Shown here: positions 28,657 to 36,771 of the stretch, piece by piece
Numbering within the stretch: position 1 is the first letter of the stretch
How the letters are laid out: each line of letters begins with the position of its first letter
NCBI GenBank assembly: GCA_028279365.1
Contig: JANQNX010000010.1
Coordinates: 270,206-334,205 of the forward strand
Reading direction: 5' to 3'
Origin: Gammaproteobacteria bacterium
Lineage (GTDB): Bacteria; Pseudomonadota; Gammaproteobacteria; Eutrophobiales; Eutrophobiaceae
DNA length: 64,000 nucleotides
Notes under the pieces: model-generated
Told to the model about the DNA's origin: nothing
Seen by the model: the letters and a program-made list of their open reading frames with translations, nothing else
The model's database searches: none
Program-made: the position numbers and the translations under genes

Positions 28657-30690
28657 ATGACTGACGCAAAACGCCAAATTCTTGTTACCAGCGCCCTACC
28701 CTATGCCAATGGGCCGATTCATATTGGTCATCTGGTGGAATATATCCAGACCGATATCTGGGTACGGTTTCAAAAAATGCAGGGGCATGAGTGTTATTAC
28801 GTCTGTGCCGACGACGCGCATGGCACACCAATCATGTTACGGGCACAAAAAGAAGGCATTACGCCGGAAGCGCTGATTGCCAAAACCAGTGAGGAACATC
28901 AGACGGACTTTAAAGACTTTGCTGTGGCGTTTGATAACTACCACAGCACGCATTCGGATGAGAACCGCGATTTGGCCCGCTCTATTTATAAAACGTTAGA
29001 GAAACAGGGTCACATTAATAAACACACTATCAAACAAGCCTACGATCCAGAAAAAGAGATGTTCCTACCGGATCGTTTTATTCGTGGTGAATGTCCCAAG
29101 TGTGGTGCCAAAGATCAATATGGTGACAGTTGTGAGGTCTGCGGTGCGACCTATAGTCCGACCGATTTAAAAAACCCGGTATCGGCAGTCTCCGGCGCCA
29201 CACCGATTGAAAAAGAGTCAGAACATTATTTCTTTAAACTCGGTGACTTCAACGACATGTTGCATGAATGGACCCGCGGTGGGCATTTGCAGGCCGAGGT
29301 CACCAATAAACTGGACGAATGGTTCGAAGCCGGATTGCAGGAATGGGATATTTCTCGCGATGCACCCTACTTCGGTTTTGAAATTCCAAACGCACCAGAT
29401 AAATATTTTTATGTCTGGCTGGATGCCCCGATGGGTTATCTGGCGAGTTTCAAACATCTCTGCGAAAAAAGTCATATCGACTTTGAAGCCTGGACAAAAT
29501 CGGGCAGCAATACCGAGATGATTCATTTTATTGGTAAAGATATTATTTATTTTCATGCCCTGTTCTGGCCGGCTATTTTGCAAGGCAGCGGTTATCGCAC
29601 ACCGACATCCATCTATGCCCATGGCTTTTTAACAGTGGACGGACAAAAGATGTCAAAGTCGCGCGGTACGTTTATTACCGCACGTACCTATCTTGAACAT
29701 TTAAACCCGGAATACCTGCGCTATTACTTTGCCGCCAAACTGGGTTCCGGTGTCGATGATATTGATCTGAATCTGGATGATTTCCTGTTACGCGTTAATT
29801 CCGATCTGGTTGGTAAGGTTGTCAATATCGCAAGCCGTTGTGCCGGCTTCATCAAAAAACGGTTTAATGGTGCGTTAGCTGATGCCATACATAATCAGGA
29901 GTTGTTCGATACGTTGACAAATGCCAACAGCATCATTGCAGATGCTTATGAACAACGCGAGTATGCCAAAGCCATGCGTGAGATTATGTTACTGGCTGAT
30001 AAAGCCAATCAATATATCGACGAACAACAACCCTGGGTAATTGCTAAGCAGGAAGCGACTGACTCGGAACTGCAAGCAATCTGCACCATGGGCATCAACT
30101 GCTTTAGACTATTGATAATCTATCTAAAACCGGTATTACCGATCATGGCAGAAAAGGCGGAAGCGTTTTTAAACATCGATGCATTGCAATGGCAAGATGC
30201 AAAAGCCCCATTACTGAATCACACAATCAACCCATTTAAACCACTGATGACGCGAGTCGAACAGGAGCATATTGACGCTATGGTTGAAGCAAGCAAAGAC
30301 GATCTTTCCAGTACCGAAACTGCATCAGAATTAACCGGGCATTTAAAAGATAACCCCATCGCGGATGAAATCACCATCGATGATTTCATGAAGGTCGATT
30401 TGCGCGTAGCGAAGATCGTTAAGGCAGAGCATGTCGAAGGTGCCGATAAGTTATTACAACTTACGTTGGATTTAGGCGGGCAAACTCGCAACGTCTTCGC
30501 CGGCATCAAGTCAGCCTATAATCCGGAAGACCTGGAAGGCAAGCTGACGGTCATGGTTGCGAATCTGGCGCCGAGGAAAATGCGTTTTGGTTTATCCGAA
30601 GGCATGGTATTGGCAGCAGGTGCGGGTGGCAAAGATGTTTTTGTTCTCAGCCCTGACGACGGTGCCGAACCAGGCATGCGAGTCAAATAA
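28657..30690 (+). CDS. metG: Methionyl-tRNA synthetase
   Basis: Charges tRNA-Met. The 677-residue protein is the long dimeric form. Class I motifs are [10 protein letters not shown] and [13 protein letters not shown] zinc knuckle with [19 protein letters not shown] (four cysteines) is present. The last ~110 residues are an EMAP/Arc1p-type tRNA-binding domain ([22 protein letters not shown]). ATG at 28657 is preferred over a TTG five codons upstream. It leads the apbC/metG divergon. Confidence 0.97.
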   Translation: MTDAKRQILVTSALPYANGPIHIGHLVEYIQTDIWVRFQKMQGHECYYVCADDAHGTPIMLRAQKEGITPEALIAKTSEEHQTDFKDFAVAFDNYHSTHSDENRDLARSIYKTLEKQGHINKHTIKQAYDPEKEMFLPDRFIRGECPKCGAKDQYGDSCEVCGATYSPTDLKNPVSAVSGATPIEKESEHYFFKLGDFNDMLHEWTRGGHLQAEVTNKLDEWFEAGLQEWDISRDAPYFGFEIPNAPDKYFYVWLDAPMGYLASFKHLCEKSHIDFEAWTKSGSNTEMIHFIGKDIIYFHALFWPAILQGSGYRTPTSIYAHGFLTVDGQKMSKSRGTFITARTYLEHLNPEYLRYYFAAKLGSGVDDIDLNLDDFLLRVNSDLVGKVVNIASRCAGFIKKRFNGALADAIHNQELFDTLTNANSIIADAYEQREYAKAMREIMLLADKANQYIDEQQPWVIAKQEATDSELQAICTMGINCFRLLIIYLKPVLPIMAEKAEAFLNIDALQWQDAKAPLLNHTINPFKPLMTRVEQEHIDAMVEASKDDLSSTETASELTGHLKDNPIADEITIDDFMKVDLRVAKIVKAEHVEGADKLLQLTLDLGGQTRNVFAGIKSAYNPEDLEGKLTVMVANLAPRKMRFGLSEGMVLAAGAGGKDVFVLSPDDGAEPGMRVK

Positions 30691-30837
30691 TCCGGTTATT
30701 TGTAGCACTAAACACTCGGCGATAGTGCCAGGCATTATCGCTAATGTTCAACTGAAACTTACTGCCAAACATCGCCTGTCCTACTTTTACCGCTCATGAT
30801 GCTTGTTGTCATGCGCTAAACAGCCGATACTCGATAA

Positions 30838-31413
30838 ATGACGGAATTCTTTGCCCTGATCTTCAGTGCCGCAATCATGAATAATCTTGCCATGACGCAT
30901 CTTGTCGGGCTGGATCTTCAGCTTGCTGGTAGTAAGGCGATGCGTGCTGCCTGGCTTATCGGTTTAGCCACACTAGCTAACTTTATTGTTATTTTTCCGC
31001 TTAGCCATCTATTGGTTCATTATTTTATCCAACCTCTCTCGCTTGAGTATTTGTCGTTATTCTTTTTGGTGTTAAGCATTCTGGTAACGATCTACTTATT
31101 ACAAAACATGTTAGTGACCTTACTACCCATGTTGTCGAATGAAATTCTTAGCGTAACACCATTATTAATTATGAACTCCACCCTGTTGGGTAGCGTTTTG
31201 TTTTATCAAACAAAGATACGTCATTTACTCGATGCCGTTGTCTATGCATTGGCGCATGGTAGTGGTTTCTTATTATTGTTATTAATGATCTGTTGTTTAC
31301 GGGAACGTATTGATGACAATCAGGTACCACTGGCATTTCGTGATATTCCGATATTACTGATCAGCCTTGGTATTTTTAGTATGGGCCTGACTGGGTTGAC
31401 AGGTTTGTCATGA
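30838..31413 (+). CDS. rnfA: RnfA-like membrane subunit lacking both cluster cysteines
   Basis: A 191-residue protein with six predicted membrane helices. It aligns with RnfA/RsxA over its length: [19 protein letters not shown] at the start, [16 protein letters not shown] for the RERLAVADVPAPFRG block, and GLTGLTGLS at the end. In RnfA and NqrE-type proteins a cysteine in GLCPFMG and one in TTNCAVLG hold a membrane [2Fe-2S] cluster with the sister subunit. Here they read GLDLQLAG and IMNSTLLG, so both are lost. It overlaps rnfB by 4 bp and starts the cluster. Confidence 0.85.
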   Translation: MTEFFALIFSAAIMNNLAMTHLVGLDLQLAGSKAMRAAWLIGLATLANFIVIFPLSHLLVHYFIQPLSLEYLSLFFLVLSILVTIYLLQNMLVTLLPMLSNEILSVTPLLIMNSTLLGSVLFYQTKIRHLLDAVVYALAHGSGFLLLLLMICCLRERIDDNQVPLAFRDIPILLISLGIFSMGLTGLTGLS

Positions 31414-31901
31414 GTTTCGTTATCGCCTTGCTTATCGCTCTGGTGTTGATGGCTTTCATTTCTGTCATCAGTCAGAGATCGCGCACACCACTGCACAATA
31501 AACAAATGGAAATTGAAAAAATAGATCGTTTATTACCGCAGACTCAATGTGGAGATTGTGGTTATCCGGGCTGTCGTCCTTATGCGGAAGCAATCGTTAT
31601 GCAGCGCGCTGATATTAACCGTTGTTTACCGGGTGGCAACAATACTATTAAAAACTTATCACGATTAACCGGTAAGGAAACTAGACCCTTATACAAACCA
31701 GAAAAACCTTCGAATCAAGTTGCGATTATCGATGAGTCCGTTTGTATCGGCTGCGTGAAATGCATCAAGGCCTGTCCGGTCGATGCGATTATTGGCGCAC
31801 CAAAACTCATGCATAACGTGATATACAAATATTGTACCGGTTGCGAGTTATGTATCGCGCCTTGTCCGGTGGACTGTATTCAAATGGTCTCACGCAATTA
31901 A
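31410..31901 (+). CDS. rnfB: Electron transport complex subunit RnfB
   Basis: The ferredoxin-like subunit that receives electrons for the Rnf complex. The 163 residues show an N-terminal membrane helix ([18 protein letters not shown]), the four-Cys Fe-S domain [15 protein letters not shown] near 45-70, and two [4Fe-4S] motifs [14 protein letters not shown] and [15 protein letters not shown]. All cluster ligands are intact, unlike RnfA. It is followed by rnfD after only 2 bp, where rnfC would normally stand. Confidence 0.93.
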   Translation: MSFVIALLIALVLMAFISVISQRSRTPLHNKQMEIEKIDRLLPQTQCGDCGYPGCRPYAEAIVMQRADINRCLPGGNNTIKNLSRLTGKETRPLYKPEKPSNQVAIIDESVCIGCVKCIKACPVDAIIGAPKLMHNVIYKYCTGCELCIAPCPVDCIQMVSRN

Positions 31902-31903
31902 TC

Positions 31904-32929
31904 ATGTCATCTTTGTTAATCAGCAACCGGACCTCGCCACATACGCATTCGATGCGCACGGTAAATGCAGTGATGGGACATGTCATGTTGGCATTGCTAC
32001 CCGGCATTGTATTAAGCGTCATGTATTTCGGTATCAGCATACTGTTTAATTTGATGTTAGCTGTCGTTGTTGCCATCGTTACCGAGACATTAGTGCTACG
32101 ACTGCGAGGGGAAGCGGTTTTATCTTCCATTAGAAACTGCTCTGCTGTCGTTACCGCAATCTTGTTTGCCTTGGCTTTGTCGCCGTTGACGACATGGTGG
32201 GTGACAGTGATCGGTATTATTGTTGCCATCGTATTAGGGAAACAAATATTCGGCGGAATTGGTAACAACCCGTTTAATCCGGCTATGACCGGCTATGCGT
32301 TTATCATGATTTGCTTTCCTGCCGAAATGGCTTACTGGCCAGATATGGTTCACACAGAGTTAGACCTGTCATTTACACAAGAGCTTGCAATTAATATTAA
32401 TGGACTCTCTACAGCACCGGACGGTTATTCCGGCGCAACACCGCTTAGCCATATGCAACTGGAACTGGGTAAAATGAAAATGGTCTCAGAAATTACGACT
32501 GGACCACTTTACGGCGCGATAGGTGGTGCTATCTGGCAATGGCTGGCATTAGCATGGTTAGCCGGCGGGATATGGTTATTAATCAATAAGATTATCCGTT
32601 GGCAAATACCGGCCTCCATCCTAGCCAGTTTATTTGTGATCAGTGCGTTGTTTAATATGATAGATTCTGATATTTATCCATCGGCGATTTACCAACTGTT
32701 TACCGGTGGTGTCATGCTTTGCGCATTTTTTATTGCCACCGATCCAGCCAGCTCTTCGACCACACCACGTGGCAAGATCATTTATGGCATCGGCATTGGT
32801 TGTTTGATCTATATTATTCGAACCTGGGGTAGTTATCCGGATGGTGTGGCCTTCGCCGTATTAATCATGAATGCCATGGTGCCGCTGATAGACTATTACA
32901 CGCGCCCTAAAGTCCCCGGTGAAAAATAA
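31904..32929 (+). CDS. rnfD: Electron transport complex subunit RnfD
   Basis: A membrane subunit with covalent FMN. The 341-residue protein has about ten hydrophobic helices, the GNNPFNPAMTGYAF block, and the flavinylation site SGAT in DGYSGATPL, whose threonine carries FMN through a phosphoester. Start: ATG at 31904 just after the rnfB stop; the open frame extends further upstream inside rnfB and is rejected. It overlaps rnfG by 1 bp. Confidence 0.93.
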   Translation: MSSLLISNRTSPHTHSMRTVNAVMGHVMLALLPGIVLSVMYFGISILFNLMLAVVVAIVTETLVLRLRGEAVLSSIRNCSAVVTAILFALALSPLTTWWVTVIGIIVAIVLGKQIFGGIGNNPFNPAMTGYAFIMICFPAEMAYWPDMVHTELDLSFTQELAININGLSTAPDGYSGATPLSHMQLELGKMKMVSEITTGPLYGAIGGAIWQWLALAWLAGGIWLLINKIIRWQIPASILASLFVISALFNMIDSDIYPSAIYQLFTGGVMLCAFFIATDPASSSTTPRGKIIYGIGIGCLIYIIRTWGSYPDGVAFAVLIMNAMVPLIDYYTRPKVPGEK

Positions 32930-33543
32930 TGAACGAAGGCAAACTCAATCAACATAAGGTGTCAACAGGCTTATTGATTGTGATCACGCTGGTCGGATTG
33001 ATTAGCGTATATATCGTCTATTCATTCACTAAAGACGACATAGAAGAAAACCAAAAACGCGCTGCGCTTTTCATGATTGAACAACTGGTTAAAAAAAACT
33101 TTGATAATGATATCTATCGAGATACCAAAGTCGTTGATGTGCCATCCTTTATCAATCCAACAGAAAAAATAAATGTTTATGTCGCCAGGAAAAACCAGGA
33201 GGCGATGACAAGCGTCTTAACACCTGTGACTTTCAAAGGCTATGGTGGCTTGATTCAAATGGCAGTCGGCATCGATAACCAGGACGCCATTACCGGCATT
33301 TATATATTGGAGCATAATGAAACGCAGGGCTTTGGTGCCGCCATGCATCAGGATCAATCAGACTGGCTCCGACAATTCGAACAAACAACATTATCAAGCA
33401 AAAAAGACTGGGCAATAAAACTGGAGGGTGGCAACTTTGATCAGATTAGCGGTGCAACCATCACATCGCGCAGCGTTATCGATCAGCTATATCTTTTACT
33501 GGACTATTACAAAAAAAACAAAGAACGTTTCAAAATAAAATAA
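32929..33543 (+). CDS. rnfG: Electron transport complex subunit RnfG
   Basis: The periplasm-facing flavoprotein of the Rnf complex. The 204-residue protein has one N-terminal membrane helix (STGLLIVITLVGLISVYIVY) and the FMN-attachment site SGATIT in FDQISGATITSRSV. The segment HNETQGFGAAM corresponds to the family's HxETPGLG block. Intact. No rnfE follows; the next gene is yhbY after 8 bp. Confidence 0.92.
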   Translation: MNEGKLNQHKVSTGLLIVITLVGLISVYIVYSFTKDDIEENQKRAALFMIEQLVKKNFDNDIYRDTKVVDVPSFINPTEKINVYVARKNQEAMTSVLTPVTFKGYGGLIQMAVGIDNQDAITGIYILEHNETQGFGAAMHQDQSDWLRQFEQTTLSSKKDWAIKLEGGNFDQISGATITSRSVIDQLYLLLDYYKKNKERFKIK

Positions 33544-33551
33544 TTAAAACA

Positions 33552-33845
33552 ATGAAAATAACCAGCGCACAAAAAAAATTCCTGCGTCAACAGGCGCACC
33601 ATTTAAAGCCAACCGTTTGGGTCGGGCAACAAGGTATTACTGACAACCTGATTAGCGAAATCGAACAAGCACTGGAGCGACATGAATTAATTAAAATTAA
33701 ATTACGTCTGGGTGAACGCGAAGAACGTGATGCCGGTATTGATGAAATTTGTGATAAGACTAATGCAGCATCCGTACAACGCGTCGGCAATATACTAACG
33801 CTTTACAAAAAGAATGAAGAGAAACCGATAATAAAATTACCCTAG
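33552..33845 (+). CDS. yhbY: CRS1-YhbY domain ribosome-associated RNA-binding protein
   Basis: A 97-residue KH-like RNA-binding protein linked to large-subunit ribosome assembly. Signatures are the N-terminal LRQQAHHLKPTVWVGQQGIT (GxxG-type loop VGQQGIT) and the C-terminal VGNILTLYKKN. Its spacing suggests cotranscription with rnfG, an unusual partner (it is more often near rrmJ-ftsH). Confidence 0.93.
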   Translation: MKITSAQKKFLRQQAHHLKPTVWVGQQGITDNLISEIEQALERHELIKIKLRLGEREERDAGIDEICDKTNAASVQRVGNILTLYKKNEEKPIIKLP

Positions 33846-33884
33846 GTGCTTACTTGCAGAGATAGCGATACTATGGCTTGAACA

Positions 33885-33949
33885 CTTCAAGTAACGGTCA
33901 AACTGAGGGCGACAATTTGCAAGCGTCCATGTGGAGCAACTTGTTATAT
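33885..33949 (-). repeat. attC-like sequence, degenerate
   Basis: On the reverse strand the stretch opens TATAACAAG, then TTGCTC..ACATGGAC, and ends with CCGTTAC. This recalls integron attC sites, which often start with TAACAAG followed by GCTCAA..GGAC. A proper GTTRRRY right-hand core is absent, so it is at best a decayed site. It lies 50 bp past the stop of a 36-codon relic, the normal order of a gene cassette. Confidence 0.25.
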
Positions 33950-33998
33950 GTTTTCAATCTACCCAGAGAGTTAATCACAAATCTCTTTCAAATCTGAC

Positions 33999-34106
33999 TT
34001 ACTGCTCATGTAGTGCTAAATAGCCTTTTTGTCTTCCAAACCGACATCCTCGATAGAATGCTTCATCAACGTTCTCTATCTTTTTATTGCCATAAGCAAA
34101 GTCGAG
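33999..34106 (-). pseudogene. Possible gene relic (36 codons without a start)
   Basis: Between a TGA and a TAA on the reverse strand the frame reads LDFAYGNKKIENVDEAFYRG and continues to LALHEQ. The composition looks protein-like but there is no start codon. It could be the 3' end of a decayed small gene. The rest of the 285-bp gap between yhbY and the oxygenase gene shows nothing else that I can support. Confidence 0.25.
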
Positions 34107-34130
34107 TCATCTAAGCAACAACCCCTCGTT

Positions 34131-35258
34131 TTAACTTTTTAAGTTTAACTCTGATAGAAACGCATCATTTTTTGCAAATATCCACTTCGCAAGATATTGA
34201 TGGAAATCCACAATGGCTTTCTCAAGTTCGACTAATTGTCCAGCTTTTGAACGCTGACTGCTCATACCCTCCTGAACACGCTCGCATATTTCTCTATCTT
34301 CCTTAAAAAAACGATCATTAAACTCCAGCTCTGCCCTAGTTAGTCGATAAGGGTAACGGGAAGCAACACCAAAAGTAATTTCACATGTCGTTGGCCCCGT
34401 GGGTAAGGCGCGCGCCCAGGACATATACTCTTTATAAAGTAAACAAACGAAGTTTGGCGGCATACAAATCGTCAGATACTCTATATCCTTGTCTTTTGAT
34501 TTCATTTTACCTAATAGCGTTCTGGTGAGATTTTTTTGTTTACCGCCAGAAACACTCCAATCCGCATTACCTTCAATATAATAGACCTTTTTGGTAGGGG
34601 CAGCCGGTTCAACAGTTTCCTTATGCACTGCGAAAAAGTGGTAGCCCTCCAAGAAATTTTCCATTGCCAATTTCCAGTTTGAATTCCAATGTTCGGAATC
34701 AATACCCGAGGAATAATTGAATTCATCTACTTTGTATTCCGCATAATATTTTTGTAGTCCTTCAAATCTTTCTTCTAGTGGCAGCGCACTCTTGTTTAAG
34801 CTGACGAATACCATGCCAAATAAACTTTCGAGCTTGAACTTAGGTAAACAATGCGATTCTTTTTCCACTTTAATCATCCCGGGATAAGGAACTGCCTTTA
34901 ATATGCCCTTAGTTGAGTAAGTCCAAGCATGATAAGGACAAGAGACATTTTTTTTGGTCAACGTACCGTTTCCTTTTAATAACAAAGCACCTCGATGCCG
35001 ACAAACATTAGATAACGCACGTAACTGATTATCCTCGCCGCGTATCACGGCTATGGGTTCTCCCGCAAGAGTAAGAGTTTGGTAATCCCCGGGATTTGCT
35101 AAATCTGCTTCAAAACATACAAAAACCCAATCCTGGGTAAAGATAAAAGCCTGCTCCGCCTCATGGACTTCAAGCGAATGGTAACTAGCAAAAGGTAAAG
35201 ACTCGGCCTCGCCTGCAGGATTTTTAGCTATTTGCTGTATTTCTTCTAATAAGGACAT
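34131..35258 (-). CDS. Rieske-type ring-hydroxylating oxygenase, large subunit
   Basis: A 375-residue two-domain oxygenase. The N-terminal Rieske domain has CRHRGA and CPYHAW. The C-terminal catalytic domain has the mononuclear iron site ENFLEGYHFFAVH (Glu bridge, two His). Overall layout resembles the choline monooxygenase/quaternary-amine demethylase branch as well as aromatic hydroxylases; the substrate is not evident. ATG at 35258 has AGGTGA upstream. No reductase or ferredoxin gene is adjacent. Transcribed away from a TetR gene across a region with two operator-like palindromes. Confidence 0.9.
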   Translation of the reverse strand: MSLLEEIQQIAKNPAGEAESLPFASYHSLEVHEAEQAFIFTQDWVFVCFEADLANPGDYQTLTLAGEPIAVIRGEDNQLRALSNVCRHRGALLLKGNGTLTKKNVSCPYHAWTYSTKGILKAVPYPGMIKVEKESHCLPKFKLESLFGMVFVSLNKSALPLEERFEGLQKYYAEYKVDEFNYSSGIDSEHWNSNWKLAMENFLEGYHFFAVHKETVEPAAPTKKVYYIEGNADWSVSGGKQKNLTRTLLGKMKSKDKDIEYLTICMPPNFVCLLYKEYMSWARALPTGPTTCEITFGVASRYPYRLTRAELEFNDRFFKEDREICERVQEGMSSQRSKAGQLVELEKAIVDFHQYLAKWIFAKNDAFLSELNLKS

Positions 35259-35275
35259 GAAAATCACCTTTATTT

Positions 35276-35295
35276 ATGGAACATATATGTACCAT
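35276..35295. promoter_or_regulatory. TetR operator candidate 1
   Basis: ATGGAACATATATGTACCAT is a 20-bp palindrome with one mismatched pair, 18 bp before the oxygenase start codon. Confidence 0.6.
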
Positions 35296-35310
35296 ATCTT
35301 AAAATAATTT

Positions 35311-35330
35311 ATGGTACAATAGTGTTCCGT
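35311..35330. promoter_or_regulatory. TetR operator candidate 2
   Basis: ATGGTACAATAGTGTTCCGT repeats the arms of operator 1 read in the other direction (ATGGTACA and TGTTCC), 35 bp centre to centre from it and 23 bp before the TetR gene. It overlaps a TACAAT that could be a -10 box for that gene. Confidence 0.6.
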
Positions 35331-35352
35331 AAATATTTTTATCTTTTATGCT

Positions 35353-35910
35353 ATGACTGATAATCGTGACCGCCGTATCGTCCAATCTGAAAACGCCATT
35401 ATTCAGGCGGGTATTAAGGTCTTCCTAGTGAATCCAATGGCTGGCATGTCTGAAATCGCCTCCTCCTCCGGGGTAGGACGCACAACTCTCTATAGACACT
35501 TCGAATCCAAAGAATCCCTAGTACAAGCTATTGCCCTGCATTGCTTTGATGAAATTGATGAAGCTCTAAAACCATTGCATGGTAAAACTGGTAGAAAAGC
35601 CATTGAAGCTATCTTCGAATTACTAATTCCAGTTGCAAATAGTTATCGTTTTTTGAATAGTCTTTGGCCAGAAGCATGCAGTGATCCGCAAGTTGAAAAA
35701 AGAGCTCAACAGGCTACAAAAAATGTGGAATGGCTAATGGAAAAAGCAAAGAAACAGAACGAAATTGATAAATCATTGCCTTCAGTTTGGTTAACTACTT
35801 TTTTTGAAATGACCTTGTATGGAGCCTGGTCGTTATTGGAAAGTGGGGATATCAATACAGAGCAGGCAACGGTCTTTGCAACGCGCTCATTTTTTAATGG
35901 TTGCAGCTAG
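35353..35910 (+). CDS. TetR family transcriptional regulator
   Basis: A 185-residue regulator. The N-terminal helix-turn-helix spans residues 10-55 with SEIASSSGVGRTTLYRHFESKESL, here split as SEIASSSGVG and TTLYRHFESKESL, the family signature. The C-terminal ligand-binding part is helical and diverse. It is divergent from the Rieske oxygenase gene across 94 bp with two matching palindromes, so it probably represses that gene and itself. The ligand is unknown. Confidence 0.92.
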   Translation: MTDNRDRRIVQSENAIIQAGIKVFLVNPMAGMSEIASSSGVGRTTLYRHFESKESLVQAIALHCFDEIDEALKPLHGKTGRKAIEAIFELLIPVANSYRFLNSLWPEACSDPQVEKRAQQATKNVEWLMEKAKKQNEIDKSLPSVWLTTFFEMTLYGAWSLLESGDINTEQATVFATRSFFNGCS

Positions 35911-35949
35911 CATTGAGAGCATTTAGTAGATAATAAAAACAGAGTCTCT

Positions 35950-36771
35950 TTAAATTCTGACAAGAATTTTATCCAGAAGCATTGCAGGAAGGATGCGTTT
36001 CAAGAAGGCAAACAAATACGCAGGGAAAGTCACATAATAACGTGCTTTAGGATTATCGCTTTCCAATGCATGAATGACTCTTTTCAATACCGCTTCTGGC
36101 CCTAGCGTAAATGGGATCGTATAGTCGTCAGCATTCATTTCTTTTTCAATTTTTGCGTAAGCGTTTTTATGTGGACTGTTTTCTTTATCGACGGTATTTT
36201 TATAATGCCCCAGTGAATTAGTTCTGAATTCACTACGAATGGGTCCCGGCTCAATCAGAGAGACATGAATACCCGTATTATTCAGTTCATAACGCATGGC
36301 ATCGCTTAACGATTCCAGGGCATATTTACTCGCACAATAGGCACCACGAAAACGTAGTGTGATAAAACCTAACATGGAACTGATCTGAATAATTCTCCCT
36401 TGCTTGTTTTTTCGCATCGCTGGAATTAATAAATTTGTCAGTTCCTGCGTACCCAGCACGTTGGTTTGAAACTGTTCACGCAAGCCTTCGCCAGTTAAAT
36501 CCTCAATCGCGCCCGAGAGGCCGTAGGCCGCATTATTGACCAAGCCATGGATTTGCCCTTCGGTTTTTTCAATTAATTCAGCGGCTGCTGTTTGAATCGA
36601 GTTTGAATCATTGAGATCAATGAGCAACACTTCCAGCCCGTAATGGTTAAGGCTTTCAAGTTGTTCAGGTTTTCTTACGCTGGCAAAGACACGATAGCCT
36701 CTATTTTTTAAACCCAGCGCAATACACTTGCCAATACCGGATGAACAACCGGTTACCAGGACAGTTTTCAT
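35950..36771 (-). CDS. Short-chain dehydrogenase/reductase
   Basis: A 273-residue classical SDR: cofactor loop TGCSSGIG (residues 7-14), NNAAYG, catalytic Ser in QISSMLG and YCASK (Tyr-x3-Lys). The C terminus ends in hydrophobic segments (YLFAFLKRILPAMLLDKIL) that may sit on the membrane. It overlaps the RND permease stop codon by 4 bp (ATGA), so it is translationally coupled. Substrate unknown. Confidence 0.92.
   Translation of the reverse strand: MKTVLVTGCSSGIGKCIALGLKNRGYRVFASVRKPEQLESLNHYGLEVLLIDLNDSNSIQTAAAELIEKTEGQIHGLVNNAAYGLSGAIEDLTGEGLREQFQTNVLGTQELTNLLIPAMRKNKQGRIIQISSMLGFITLRFRGAYCASKYALESLSDAMRYELNNTGIHVSLIEPGPIRSEFRTNSLGHYKNTVDKENSPHKNAYAKIEKEMNADDYTIPFTLGPEAVLKRVIHALESDNPKARYYVTFPAYLFAFLKRILPAMLLDKILVRI

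Noticed and set aside
31832-31903. Longer rnfD start inside rnfB
   Set aside because: ATG at 31904 follows the rnfB stop directly and gives the canonical N terminus.
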